Below, one piece after another: positions 1-6,804 of a DNA stretch of 8,387 nucleotides. The position numbers and the translations under genes were made by a program. The notes beneath the pieces were generated by a model. The model was not told where the DNA came from. It did no database searches and worked only from the letters and a program-made list of their open reading frames with translations. The DNA comes from an uncultured Oscillospiraceae bacterium. Its GTDB lineage: Bacteria; Bacillota; Clostridia; Oscillospirales; Oscillospiraceae. Location: the NCBI GenBank assembly GCA_934662925.1, contig CAKUKL010000054.1, positions 1-8,387 of the forward strand, given 5' to 3'. The number at the start of each line of letters is the position of its first letter. The first letter of the stretch is position 1.

Positions 1-22
1 GCGTTTCAAAGCGGTAGCTCAT
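1..22 (-). CDS. Start of a gene leaving the window; possibly O-acetylhomoserine sulfhydrylase
   Basis: Only the first seven codons are present (MSYRFET), starting at ATG 22..20 and continuing past the left edge. A GAGGA ribosome binding site lies about 8 nt upstream (minus strand ...AATGAGGATTTGAATATG). The peptide resembles the N-terminus of MetY-type O-acetylhomoserine aminocarboxypropyltransferases, which often begin M-x-Y-K/R-F-E-T. Those PLP enzymes make homocysteine or methionine from O-acetylhomoserine and sulfide or methanethiol. The neighbouring C-S lyase and SUF genes fit that reading. Seven residues cannot prove identity, so the existence of a gene start is much better supported than its name. 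An intrinsic terminator and a small ORF lie just upstream, which suggests control by attenuation. Confidence 0.5.
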
Positions 23-64
23 ATTCAAATCCTCATTTCTGTTATTTTTTAATGTTTTGGGTAC

Positions 65-94
65 AAAAAATCCGGGGCTGCATCAGCTCCCGGA
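65..94 (-). terminator. Intrinsic terminator or attenuator ahead of the left-edge gene
   Basis: On the minus strand TCCGGG-A-GCTG-ATG-CAGC-CCCGGA forms a GC-rich hairpin (94 to 71) with one bulged A, followed at once by six T (70 to 65). It lies about 43 nt before the ATG at 22 and downstream of the small ORF. No convincing promoter was seen between it and that ATG, so the edge gene probably depends on readthrough from the promoter at 292-320. The position suits a regulated attenuator better than an end-of-operon terminator. Confidence 0.75.
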
Positions 95-125
95 CAGATC
101 GGACTATGGCGTACACGCCCCCGGC

Positions 126-245
126 TCACCGCCGCGGGGATGCTTCGGGCACAGCGAAGCGCCCGGCCATACCGTCTGCCCGGGAGTACAGCATTCGCCC
201 ACAGCGGAAATTCTGCCGCAGCAGCTTCTCAAACACGGTGCTCAT
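126..245 (-). CDS. Small 39-residue ORF, candidate leader peptide
   Basis: The ORF starts at ATG 245 and stops at TGA 128..126. An excellent Shine-Dalgarno, AGGAGGG (260..254), sits 8 nt before the start. The product is basic, with no recognised domain, signal peptide or membrane segment. It has one cysteine (codon 15, TGT at 203..201) and internal methionines at codons 18 and 26, in the context R-C-G-R-M-L-Y-S-R. It is the first ORF after a good promoter (292-320) and ends 32 nt before a terminator hairpin that precedes a possible sulfur-amino-acid gene. The strong ribosome binding site and position argue that it is translated. A role as an attenuation leader peptide is inferred. It could instead be an unrelated small protein or a chance ORF. 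Confidence 0.5.
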   Translation of the reverse strand: MSTVFEKLLRQNFRCGRMLYSRADGMAGRFAVPEASPRR

Positions 246-273
246 GCGCTTCGCCCTCCTTTCAAACCAATCT

Positions 274-291
274 TATCAGTAGGTTGATTGG
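274..291 (-). repeat. Operator-like direct repeat, copy 2
   Basis: The minus strand reads CCAATCAACCTACTGATA. It matches copy 1 (315-332) at 13 of 18 positions, most differences being transitions, with the shared pattern CCAAYYWACCTAYTGAYA. It abuts the -10 box and covers the expected transcription start, a position suited to repression. A small inverted repeat, CCAATC...GATTGG (291 to 267), also spans it. The cognate regulator is unknown; Rrf2-family (CymR/IscR-like) control is only a guess from the sulfur context. Confidence 0.5.
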
Positions 292-320
292 ATGATACCA
301 CCATTTCCCCATCATGTCAA
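292..320 (-). promoter_or_regulatory. Sigma-A type promoter for the leader ORF and left-edge gene
   Basis: On the minus strand a consensus -35 TTGACA (320..315) is separated by exactly 17 nt from a -10 TATCAT (297..292, 5 of 6 consensus). The predicted start is near 285, giving about 40 nt of 5' UTR before the small ORF. The promoter lies directly after the terminator of the preceding lyase gene, so this is a separate transcription unit. Confidence 0.75.
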
Positions 321-332
321 TAGGTAAGTTGG
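315..332 (-). repeat. Operator-like direct repeat, copy 1
   Basis: The minus strand reads CCAACTTACCTATTGACA. The copy ends inside the -35 hexamer, and its equivalent position is 41 bp from copy 2, close to four helical turns. The pair therefore brackets the promoter on one face of the DNA. This layout suggests cooperative binding of a repressor, which is inferred. Confidence 0.5.
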
Positions 333-360
333 TTTTTCTGTTGCTTCCTCCCTTTCGCAC

Positions 361-408
361 AAAAAATCCCCGCGCAGCCCCGGCGTCTTTGCCGGGATGC
401 ACGGGGAT
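361..408 (-). terminator. Intrinsic terminator after the C-S lyase gene
   Basis: On the minus strand ATCCCCG (408..402) pairs with CGGGGAT (372..366), and an inner stem CCCGGC/GCCGGG closes a six-base loop. A run of six T (366..361) follows. It begins 14 nt after the stop codon of the lyase gene. The hairpin is long, GC-rich and has a good U-tract. Confidence 0.9.
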
Positions 409-421
409 CTTCGTCAGAAGC

Positions 422-1624
422 TCAGCTGTTGAACACGTATTTGGCCAGCCGGTCGGCGGCCTCCCGCACCCGGGACAGGGGCAGGGCCACGTTCATCCGG
501 ATGTGGCAGGGGCCGTGGAAGGGGCGGCCGTCCTGCCACGCCACGCCCACGTCCCAGCCCGCCTGAAGCACCTCGTCCAGCGTTTTGCCGTGGGCGGCGC
601 ACCAGTCGGTGCAGTCCAGAAACAGCATGTACGTGCCCTCGGGCCGGGCGAACTTCACGCCGGGCACCGTGTCCAGATAATCGCACATGCACTTCACGTT
701 CTCCGTGAGCACCTGCCGCAGCTCGTCCACCCAGACCCGGCCCTCGTCGCCGTAAGCACCCACCAGCGCGTGCATGGACATAACGTTCATGTCGTTATAG
801 TGGCACAGGGAGGATTCCTTCTCCACCCGCTCGCGGAGGGTCTTGTTGTAGATGATGTGGTAGCTGCCGATCAGGCCCGCCAGATTGAAGGTCTTGGACG
901 GGGCGTACAGGGCCACGGTGCGGTTCCGCGCGTCGTCGGACACGGACTGGGTGGGCACGTGCTGATAGCCGTCCAGCGTCAGGTCGGACCAGATCTCGTC
1001 GGACACCACCATGACGTCGTTGGCCTTGTAGATCTCCATGGCCTTCTCGATCTCCCAGCGCTCCCACACCCGTCCACAGGGGTTGTGGGGAGAGCAGAAC
1101 ACGGCGGCGTGGATTTGGTTCTCCCGGATCTTCCGCTCCATGTCCTCATAGTCCATCCGCCACACACCCTGCTCGTCCTGCACCAGCGGGCTGAGCACGA
1201 TGTGGTAGCCGTTGTTCTCCAGCGCATGGGTGAAGCCGATGTAGGTGGGAGAGTGGAGCAGCACGCTGTCCCCCCGGGAGCAGAACACGTTCACGGCGCT
1301 GACCAAACCGCCCAGCACGCCGTTTTCGTAGCCGATGCACTCGGGGGTAAGGCCGGTGACGTGGTTGCGCTCCTCCTGCCAGCGGATGATGGAATCAAAA
1401 TAGGCGTCGCTGGGGGCGAAATAGCCGAAGGCCGGGTGCTGTGCCCGGGCGATCATGGCGTCGGTAATGGTGTGGAGCACGGGGAAGTTCATGTCCGCCA
1501 CCCACATGGGGATGGGGTCAAAGCCGTCCCTGGGGGCGCCGGGGGCGGTGCCGTGGCCCAGCGCGTCCAGCGCGATGGCGTCCTTACCCTTCCGGTCCAG
1601 AATACTGGTAAAATCGTATTTCAT
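422..1624 (-). CDS. patB: PatB/MalY-type PLP-dependent C-S lyase (cystathionine beta-lyase)
   Basis: This 400-residue protein is full length for the MalY/PatB branch of fold-type I aminotransferases. These cytosolic enzymes cleave cystathionine to homocysteine, pyruvate and ammonia, and often cysteine to sulfide. Visible family marks are PMWVADM near residues 39-45, SPTYIGF at 125-131, SPHNPCGRVW with N181, VVSDEIW with D209 (expected to bind the PLP ring nitrogen), APSKTFNLAG with K244 (the Schiff-base lysine), and HIRMNVALP with R376 (the substrate carboxylate arginine). Residue 46 is Asn where Asp is common (ADMDF); this is probably neutral. The gene has its own promoter and terminator, so it is not strictly part of the suf operon next to it. 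The Shine-Dalgarno is 31 nt from the ATG with a hairpin between. No better in-frame start exists, because the motif at 39-45 needs the upstream N-terminus. Exact substrate preference cannot be read from sequence. Confidence 0.92.
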   Translation of the reverse strand: MKYDFTSILDRKGKDAIALDALGHGTAPGAPRDGFDPIPMWVADMNFPVLHTITDAMIARAQHPAFGYFAPSDAYFDSIIRWQEERNHVTGLTPECIGYENGVLGGLVSAVNVFCSRGDSVLLHSPTYIGFTHALENNGYHIVLSPLVQDEQGVWRMDYEDMERKIRENQIHAAVFCSPHNPCGRVWERWEIEKAMEIYKANDVMVVSDEIWSDLTLDGYQHVPTQSVSDDARNRTVALYAPSKTFNLAGLIGSYHIIYNKTLRERVEKESSLCHYNDMNVMSMHALVGAYGDEGRVWVDELRQVLTENVKCMCDYLDTVPGVKFARPEGTYMLFLDCTDWCAAHGKTLDEVLQAGWDVGVAWQDGRPFHGPCHIRMNVALPLSRVREAADRLAKYVFNS

Positions 1625-1661
1625 ATGTGCAGTCCCGGCGCAGCTTTGCGCCGGTCCTCCT
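1625..1661 (-). promoter_or_regulatory. Displaced Shine-Dalgarno with intervening hairpin
   Basis: AGGAGG (1661..1656) lies 31 nt before the lyase ATG, too far for normal initiation. Between them CCGGCGC (1654..1648), loop AAAGCT and GCGCCGG (1641..1635) form a perfect 7-bp GC stem. Folding the 20-nt hairpin would leave 11 unpaired nt between the Shine-Dalgarno and the ATG, close to normal spacing. The codons between are in frame but contain no ATG, GTG or TTG start. Confidence 0.65.
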
Positions 1662-1701
1662 TTCCATGACCCGGTATATACGGATCGTTTTAGACAGCTT
1701 T

Positions 1702-1731
1702 ATGTTACACCCCGGAGCGCCCCGCCGTCAA
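1702..1731 (-). promoter_or_regulatory. Probable promoter of the C-S lyase gene
   Basis: On the minus strand TTGACG (1731..1726) is separated by 18 nt from TAACAT (1707..1702; 4 of 6 consensus), with a start expected near 1695. It lies downstream of the hairpin that follows sufU and about 80 nt before the lyase ATG. The -10 box is imperfect, so this is moderate evidence. Confidence 0.5.
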
Positions 1732-1811
1732 TGGCGGCTCACGCCCGAAATCCTTCATTTCATGACCTGAATGCACCGGAACATTGACGAAAACCGCTGC
1801 CGGACGCAGAA

Positions 1812-1835
1812 GGGGCGCGGCAATCGCCGCGCCCC
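1812..1835 (-). terminator. GC hairpin after sufU, probable suf operon terminator
   Basis: On the minus strand GGGGCGCGGC (1835..1826) pairs perfectly with GCCGCGCCCC (1821..1812) around the loop GATT. It lies 35 nt beyond the sufU stop. The sequence after the stem (TTCTGCG) is only weakly U-rich, so termination may be partial and some transcripts may read into the lyase gene. Confidence 0.6.
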
Positions 1836-1869
1836 CGTCTCCGCCGCCCTTCCGGGCAGACAGATCGTA

Positions 1870-2328
1870 TTATTCCTTTTCCGTGGTCACCGCGCCGGTG
1901 AAGCCGTTCTTCGGGACCAGCAGCTGCTCCATGGTCCGCCAGCCCAGCACTGCGCACTTCACCCGGGCGGGCATGTGGGCGATGTCCTGCAAAGCTCCGG
2001 CCTCTTCCAGCTCATCGATCTCCGCTTCGCTGCACTCGCCCCGGATCATTTTCAGGAACAGCTCCGCCAGATGGACGGCCTCGTCCTTCGTCCGGCCGAT
2101 GACCATGTCCAGCATGATGTCCACCGACGCCTGAGACACGGCGCAGCCGTCCCCCTCGAAGGAGCCGCCGGTGATAACCCCGTCCTCCACCTTCAGCTGG
2201 AGGATGATGTCGTCGCCGCAGGAGGGGTTGACCCCTTCCAGCACCAGATTCGCGTCCTCCAGCTTCTCCTTGTGGAGGGGATGGAGGTTGTGATCGGTGA
2301 GCACCTCATTGTAAAACGTATTAGCCAA
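1870..2328 (-). CDS. sufU: SufU, Zn-dependent sulfurtransferase of the SUF system
   Basis: This 152-residue protein is of normal length for SufU. It accepts persulfide sulfur from SufS and passes it to the SufBCD complex. The zinc and acceptor ligands are visible as C37 and D39 in NPSCGD, C62 in GDGCAVSQAS, and C125 in ARVKCAVLGW. The 62-residue interval between the last two cysteines includes the SufU-specific insertion that separates it from IscU scaffolds. The N-terminal FYNEVLTDH matches the family's Y-x-x-V-I-x-D-H, so translation must begin upstream of it. The only start in frame is TTG at 2328..2326, with a GGGGGAAG Shine-Dalgarno about 7 nt before it. The gene overlaps the end of sufS by 8 nt, so it is probably translationally coupled. 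It is the last gene of the operon. Confidence 0.93.
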   Translation of the reverse strand: MANTFYNEVLTDHNLHPLHKEKLEDANLVLEGVNPSCGDDIILQLKVEDGVITGGSFEGDGCAVSQASVDIMLDMVIGRTKDEAVHLAELFLKMIRGECSEAEIDELEEAGALQDIAHMPARVKCAVLGWRTMEQLLVPKNGFTGAVTTEKE

Positions 2329-3529
2329 GGCCCATCTTCCCCCTTACCGCGCTCAGGCTGCGGATCAGCCGCTCCACGTCGTCCTCGTCGTTGTAAAAAG
2401 CAAGGCTCGCCCGGGCGGAGGACCGCACGCCCAGATGGGTCAGCAGCGGCTGGGCACAGTGGTGCCCGGCCCGGACGGCCACCTTGTCCTCGTCCAGAAT
2501 GGCGGCGATGTCGTGGGGGTGGACCCCGTCCACGGTGAAGCTCAGGATACCGAGGTGCTCCGCCGGGTCACCGCTGCCCAGAATGTGGACGCCGGGAATG
2601 GAGGTCAGGCCGTCGAAGGCCAGCTTCGTCAGCGCCTGCTCCCGGGCGTGGATCTCGTCAAAGCCTACCTGCTCCAGATAGTCCAACGCGGCGGCAAGGC
2701 CCACGCCCCCGCCGGCGTTTACCGTGCCCGCCTCGAACTTGTGGGGCAGCTCCGCGTAGGTGGCCCCCTCCCGGGTGACGGACTCGATCATTTCGCCGCC
2801 GGTGAGGAAGGGGGGCATGGCCTCCAGCAGCGCCCGCTTGCCGTACAGCACGCCGATGCCCATGGGAGCCAATGCCTTATGGCCGGAGAAGGCCAGAAAA
2901 TCCGCGTCCAGCGCCTGCACGTCCAGTTTCATGTGGGGGGCGCTCTGAGCGGCGTCCACCACCGCCACGCCGCCGTTTTTATGGACCCGGGCAATGACCT
3001 TTTCCACCGGGTTCACCCGGCCCAGCACGTTGGACACGTGGCCGATGGCGGCCAGCTTCGTTTTGTCCGTAATGACCGCATCAAGGCGCTCGTCGGGAAG
3101 GGAGCCGTCCGGCTCGCACTCCAGATACTTCAGCTTCGCCCCGGTCTGCCGGGCCACCATCTGCCACGGGAGGACGTTGCTGTGGTGCTCGGTGATGGAC
3201 ACCACGATCTCATCCTCCGGGCCGAGGTTGGTAAGGCCATAGCTGTACGCCACAAGATTCAGGCTCTCGGTGGTGTTCCGGGTAAAGACGATCTCCCCCG
3301 TGCTCTTCGCGTTGAGGAACCGGCGCACCCGTTCCCGGGCGTTCTCATAGCGGTCGGTGGCCTCCATGCTCAGGGCGTACAGCCCCCGAAGGGGGTTGGC
3401 ATTAGCTGTCTCGTAAAAATCCCGCACCGCATCCAGCACCGCCCGGGGCCGCTGGGCGGTGGCGGCGCTGTCCAGATAGGCGATGTCCTGCCCCGCCAGC
3501 AGCGGGAAATCCTGCTTATAGCTCTTCAT
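2321..3529 (-). CDS. sufS: SufS, group II cysteine desulfurase
   Basis: This 402-residue PLP enzyme converts cysteine to alanine and holds the released sulfur as a persulfide for SufU. Visible features are the N-terminal YLDSAATAQRP (18-28), TEHHSN with H115 stacking on PLP, VDAAQSAPH (191-199, with D192 and Q195), the Schiff-base lysine K218 in FSGHKALAP, FEAGTVN (265-271), and the catalytic loop RAGHHCAQP with C358. The length and the short active-site loop mark it as SufS-type (group II), not IscS/NifS. LAPMGIG replaces the common GPTGIG after the lysine. The ATG at 3529 lies inside the 3' end of sufD (14-nt overlap) with AAGGAG 6 nt upstream, so the Shine-Dalgarno is inside sufD and translation is likely coupled. 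Confidence 0.96.
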   Translation of the reverse strand: MKSYKQDFPLLAGQDIAYLDSAATAQRPRAVLDAVRDFYETANANPLRGLYALSMEATDRYENARERVRRFLNAKSTGEIVFTRNTTESLNLVAYSYGLTNLGPEDEIVVSITEHHSNVLPWQMVARQTGAKLKYLECEPDGSLPDERLDAVITDKTKLAAIGHVSNVLGRVNPVEKVIARVHKNGGVAVVDAAQSAPHMKLDVQALDADFLAFSGHKALAPMGIGVLYGKRALLEAMPPFLTGGEMIESVTREGATYAELPHKFEAGTVNAGGGVGLAAALDYLEQVGFDEIHAREQALTKLAFDGLTSIPGVHILGSGDPAEHLGILSFTVDGVHPHDIAAILDEDKVAVRAGHHCAQPLLTHLGVRSSARASLAFYNDEDDVERLIRSLSAVRGKMGLG

Positions 3530-4601
3530 GGCTGTCTCCTTCGCCCTCCGGCTTCAAAAAATCGGCGATCTCCGCCCGGACGGCGTCCGACGGGATCATG
3601 GCGCTCACCGCGTCCAGGCGGGCCTGAGCGATGATGCGCTCCGCCGCCGCCCGGCTGATGCCCCGGGACGCCATGTAGAACAGCACCTGCTCGTCCAGCC
3701 GGCCGATAGTCGCGCCGTGGTCGCCCTCCACATCCTCCTCCTGACAGAGGATGAGGGGAATGGTCTGGTTCACCTGCTTATTGCCCAGCAGGAGCACCTC
3801 TTCCGTCTCGCTGCCCTTGGCCCCCCGGCAGCCCCGGGGAAAGTCGATGGTGCCCCGGAAGATCTTGGAGGCATCCTCCTCCAGCACGCCGGAGGCCCGC
3901 ATCTCGCTGCGGGTCTTTTTGCCCACATGGCGGACGGTGTAGTTCATGTCCAGCCGCTGGCCCCCCCGGACGTGATAGCCCGCGTCGGCCGCAAACTCGC
4001 TGTTATCGCCGTCCAGCCGGGTGTATACGCCGGTGTACCCCTGCGCACCGCCCAGCTCCAGCCGCACCAGCTCCGCCCGGGCGTTTTCGCCGCACACCGC
4101 GCCGTAGTCGCACAGGCTCACCGCCGTGCCGTCCATCATCTGGACGGCGTACACGCGGACCTTCGCGCCCGCCGCCGCGCGGATCTTCGTCTGCACCGCG
4201 CCCAAAGCGTTCAGGCCGCCGGACAGCACAAGGACGACGGACAGCTCGCTGTCCGCCCCCGTCTCGATGAGAATGCGGTCCGCCGCCTGTCCCCCGTCGG
4301 GGCAGGTCCAGCGGATGACCACCGGCTCCGCGGGATGAGCGCCCGGCTCCGCCGTCAGGAGGGCGGCGGGGGCCTTGTCCAGCAGCCGGTCAAATTCCCG
4401 GCCCATGCCGGTCTCCACGTCCGCCCAGCGGTCGTCCGGCGCCGCGCCGTCCGCCCACGCAAGGCCCGGCGTCAGCCCGCTGACCGCCAGCTTTCCGCCC
4501 GCCGTCAGCGGCCGGGCCGTCAGCGGGCTGTCGTTCATTTTCAGCCAATTCCATGTCCGCGAGGGCAGGGGATTGACCCGGATCTCCATATTATCTGCCA
4601 T
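3516..4601 (-). CDS. sufD: SufD, Fe-S cluster assembly scaffold subunit
   Basis: This 361-residue protein is the SufB paralogue that forms the SufBC2D scaffold with SufB and SufC. The N-terminal TWNWLKMNDS (16-25) is typical of clostridial SufD. The core is beta-helix-like sequence, and the C-terminal domain has KIFRGTIDFPRG (246-257), VNQTIPLILC (277-286), then DVEGDHGATIGRLDE with H295, equivalent to the essential His360 of E. coli SufD. A helical tail containing VLFYMASRGIS follows. It is shorter than the roughly 420 residues of the E. coli protein, the difference lying in the N-terminal half; this compact form appears usual for clostridia. The start at 4601 has GAGGTGA 6 nt upstream. It follows sufB after a 26-nt gap and overlaps sufS. 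Confidence 0.93.
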   Translation of the reverse strand: MADNMEIRVNPLPSRTWNWLKMNDSPLTARPLTAGGKLAVSGLTPGLAWADGAAPDDRWADVETGMGREFDRLLDKAPAALLTAEPGAHPAEPVVIRWTCPDGGQAADRILIETGADSELSVVLVLSGGLNALGAVQTKIRAAAGAKVRVYAVQMMDGTAVSLCDYGAVCGENARAELVRLELGGAQGYTGVYTRLDGDNSEFAADAGYHVRGGQRLDMNYTVRHVGKKTRSEMRASGVLEEDASKIFRGTIDFPRGCRGAKGSETEEVLLLGNKQVNQTIPLILCQEEDVEGDHGATIGRLDEQVLFYMASRGISRAAAERIIAQARLDAVSAMIPSDAVRAEIADFLKPEGEGDSHEEL

Positions 4602-4627
4602 GCTCTGTCACCTCGTTTCACCGGCGG

Positions 4628-6034
4628 TCAGCCGATGCTGCCTTTCATCTCAAGGCGGATGAGGTTGTTCATCTCCACCGCGTATTCCAGCGGCAGCTCC
4701 TTGGACACGTTGTCCGCGAAGCCGCTGACGATCATGGCCCGGGCGTCCTCTTCCTTGATGCCCCGGCTCATGAGGTAAAACACCGCGTCGTCGCTGATGC
4801 GGCCGATCTTGGCCTCGTGGCCCACGTCGGCGTCGCCGGTGCGGATGTCCATGGCCGGGATGGTGTCCGACCGGGACTGGTCGTCCAGCATCAGCGACTG
4901 GCAGGACACCGCCGCCTTGCTCTTCGCGGCCTTCTCCCCGATGACCACGGCGCTGCGGAAGGTGCTGGCGCCGCCGTCCTTGGAGATGGACTTCGTGTTG
5001 ATATAGGAGGAAGTCTCCTCCCCCACGTGGACCACCTTCGCGCCGGTGTCCAGATCCTGCCCCTTACCGGCGAAGGTGATGCCGGTGAACTCCATCCGGG
5101 ACTTCTTCCCCTTCAGGATGGTCATGGGGTACAGGTAGGACACGTGGGAGCCGAAGGAGCCGGACACCCACTCCATGACGCCGCCCTCTTCCACCACGGC
5201 CCGCTTGGTGTTCAGGTTATACATATTCTTGGACCAGTTCTCGATGGTGGAGTAGCGCAGCTTGGCGTTTTTGCCCACGAACAGCTCCACGCAGCCCGCG
5301 TGGAGGTTGGCCACGTTGTACTTCGGGGCGGAGCAGCCCTCGATGAAGTGGAGGTACGCCCCCTCGTCCACGATGATGAGGGTGTGCTCGAACTGGCCCG
5401 CGCCGGGGGCGTTGAGCCGGAAGTAGGACTGGAGCGGGATCTCCACCGACACCCCGGGCGGCACGTACACGAAGGAGCCGCCCGACCACACCGCGCCGTG
5501 AAGGGCGGCGAACTTGTGGTCCCGGGGGGTGACCAGCTTCATGAAGTGGCTCTGGATCATGGAGGCGTACTCGCCGTGCATGGCGCTCTCCAGATCGGTA
5601 TACACCACGCCCTTGGCGGCCACGGACTCCTGCAAGTTGTGGTAAACCAGTTCGGAGTCGTACTGCGCACCCACGCCCGCCAGCGACTTGCGCTCCGCCT
5701 GCGGGATGCCCAGCCGCTCGAAGGTGTCCTTGATGTCGTCGGGCACGTCGGACCACTTGGCGCTCATGTGGGTGTTGGGCCGGACGTAGGTGACGATATT
5801 GTCCATGTCCAGCCCGTCGATGGCGGGGCCCCAGTCGGGCATCTCCATGCTGTTGTAGACCTGAAGGGACTGGAGCCGGAACAGCGTCATCCAGGGGGGG
5901 TCTTTCTTTTCCTTGGAGATGCGCTCCACGATCTCCGGCGTCAGGCCCGCCTTCACGCGGTAGGCGTCCTTCTCCTCGTTCCGGAAGTCGTAAAGGCTGC
6001 GGTCGATGTTATCGACCTGACTTTTTTCTCTCAT
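4628..6034 (-). CDS. sufB: SufB, Fe-S cluster assembly scaffold subunit
   Basis: This 468-residue protein is full length for the family and is the main site of nascent cluster assembly in SufBC2D. Visible conserved stretches are VYNSMEMPDWGP (59-70), GVVYTDLESA (142-151), FVYVPPGVSVEIPLQSYF (188-205), ENWSKNMYNLNTKRA (265-279), and the C-terminal SCQSLMLDDQSRSDT with C378 and GHEAKIGRI with E407. The 29-residue spacing of C378 and E407 equals that of Cys405 and Glu434 in E. coli SufB, residues tied to sulfur transfer and cluster formation. Its ATG overlaps the sufC stop as ATGA, which implies translational coupling. A G-rich Shine-Dalgarno (AAGGCGGGGG) lies upstream inside sufC. Confidence 0.97.
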   Translation of the reverse strand: MREKSQVDNIDRSLYDFRNEEKDAYRVKAGLTPEIVERISKEKKDPPWMTLFRLQSLQVYNSMEMPDWGPAIDGLDMDNIVTYVRPNTHMSAKWSDVPDDIKDTFERLGIPQAERKSLAGVGAQYDSELVYHNLQESVAAKGVVYTDLESAMHGEYASMIQSHFMKLVTPRDHKFAALHGAVWSGGSFVYVPPGVSVEIPLQSYFRLNAPGAGQFEHTLIIVDEGAYLHFIEGCSAPKYNVANLHAGCVELFVGKNAKLRYSTIENWSKNMYNLNTKRAVVEEGGVMEWVSGSFGSHVSYLYPMTILKGKKSRMEFTGITFAGKGQDLDTGAKVVHVGEETSSYINTKSISKDGGASTFRSAVVIGEKAAKSKAAVSCQSLMLDDQSRSDTIPAMDIRTGDADVGHEAKIGRISDDAVFYLMSRGIKEEDARAMIVSGFADNVSKELPLEYAVEMNNLIRLEMKGSIG

Positions 6035-6804
6035 GCGTCAGCCCCCGCCTTCCGGCCCGCCAGCGCGAGATACTTCTCGTAGCCGTTTTCGTTGATGTCG
6101 TCCACCAGAGAGCCGTCCCCGGTGGTGACGATGTGCCCGTCCACCATCACGTGGGTATGATCCACGGCCAGCGCATCCAGAATCCGGGTGGAGTGGGTGA
6201 TGATGAGCAGCGCGCCGCCCTGCTCCTTCTGATAGGTGCGCACGCCCTCGCTCACCAGCCGCACCGCGTCCACGTCAAGGCCGGAGTCCGTCTCGTCCAG
6301 AATGGCCAGCTTGGGCTGGAACAGCAGCAGCTGCAAAATTTCGATCTTCTTCTTTTCGCCGCCGGAAAAGCCCACATTCAGGCTCCGCCCGGCGTAGGAC
6401 GGGTCCAGCTGGAGCACCTCCATGGCCTTTTTCAGGTCCTTCTTGAAGTCCCAGAGCCGGATCTTCTTCCCCGTGCGCTGCTCCATGGCGCTGCGCAGGA
6501 AGCTCTCCAGCGAAAGGCCGGGCACCTCCAGCGGCTCCTGAAAGGACAGGAACATCCCCGCCCGGGCCCGCTCGTCGGCGGGCTCCTCGGTGATGTCCCG
6601 GCCGTCAAACTCGATGCTGCCCGCCGTCACGTGGTAGCGGGGGCTGCCCATCAGCGTATAGCCCAGCGTGGACTTGCCCGCGCCGTTGGGGCCCATGAGG
6701 ACGTGGGTCTCCCCCTCGTTGATCGTCAGATCCACCCCGTGGAGGATCGCCTTGTCCTCCACGCTGGCGTCAATGTGGTTCACCTTCAAAACCGGTGCAG
6801 TCAT
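6031..6804 (-). CDS. sufC: SufC, ABC-type ATPase of the SUF complex
   Basis: This 257-residue soluble ABC ATPase drives conformational change in SufBC2D during cluster assembly. Motifs are Walker A GPNGAGKST (38-46), Q-loop Q89 in SFQEP, the SufC-type signature FSGGEKKKIE (146-155), Walker B KLAILDE with catalytic E171 followed by TDSGLD, and switch H204 in IITHS. There are no membrane segments, as expected, since SufC pairs with SufB and SufD rather than with a permease. The start at 6804 has AAGGTGA 6 nt upstream. It is the first gene of the operon, about 60 nt after the predicted transcription start, and overlaps sufB by 4 nt. Confidence 0.97.
   Translation of the reverse strand: MTAPVLKVNHIDASVEDKAILHGVDLTINEGETHVLMGPNGAGKSTLGYTLMGSPRYHVTAGSIEFDGRDITEEPADERARAGMFLSFQEPLEVPGLSLESFLRSAMEQRTGKKIRLWDFKKDLKKAMEVLQLDPSYAGRSLNVGFSGGEKKKIEILQLLLFQPKLAILDETDSGLDVDAVRLVSEGVRTYQKEQGGALLIITHSTRILDALAVDHTHVMVDGHIVTTGDGSLVDDINENGYEKYLALAGRKAGADA

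Noticed and set aside
52..287. Two 76-codon plus-strand frames near the left edge
   Set aside because: They run antisense to the small ORF and terminator and have no Shine-Dalgarno. The minus-strand promoter, ribosome binding site and terminator explain the region better.
60..290. T-box or SAM riboswitch in the leader before the left-edge gene
   Set aside because: The T-box core (TGGNACCGCG) and the SAM-I core sequences are absent. The small ORF with complementary arms fits better.
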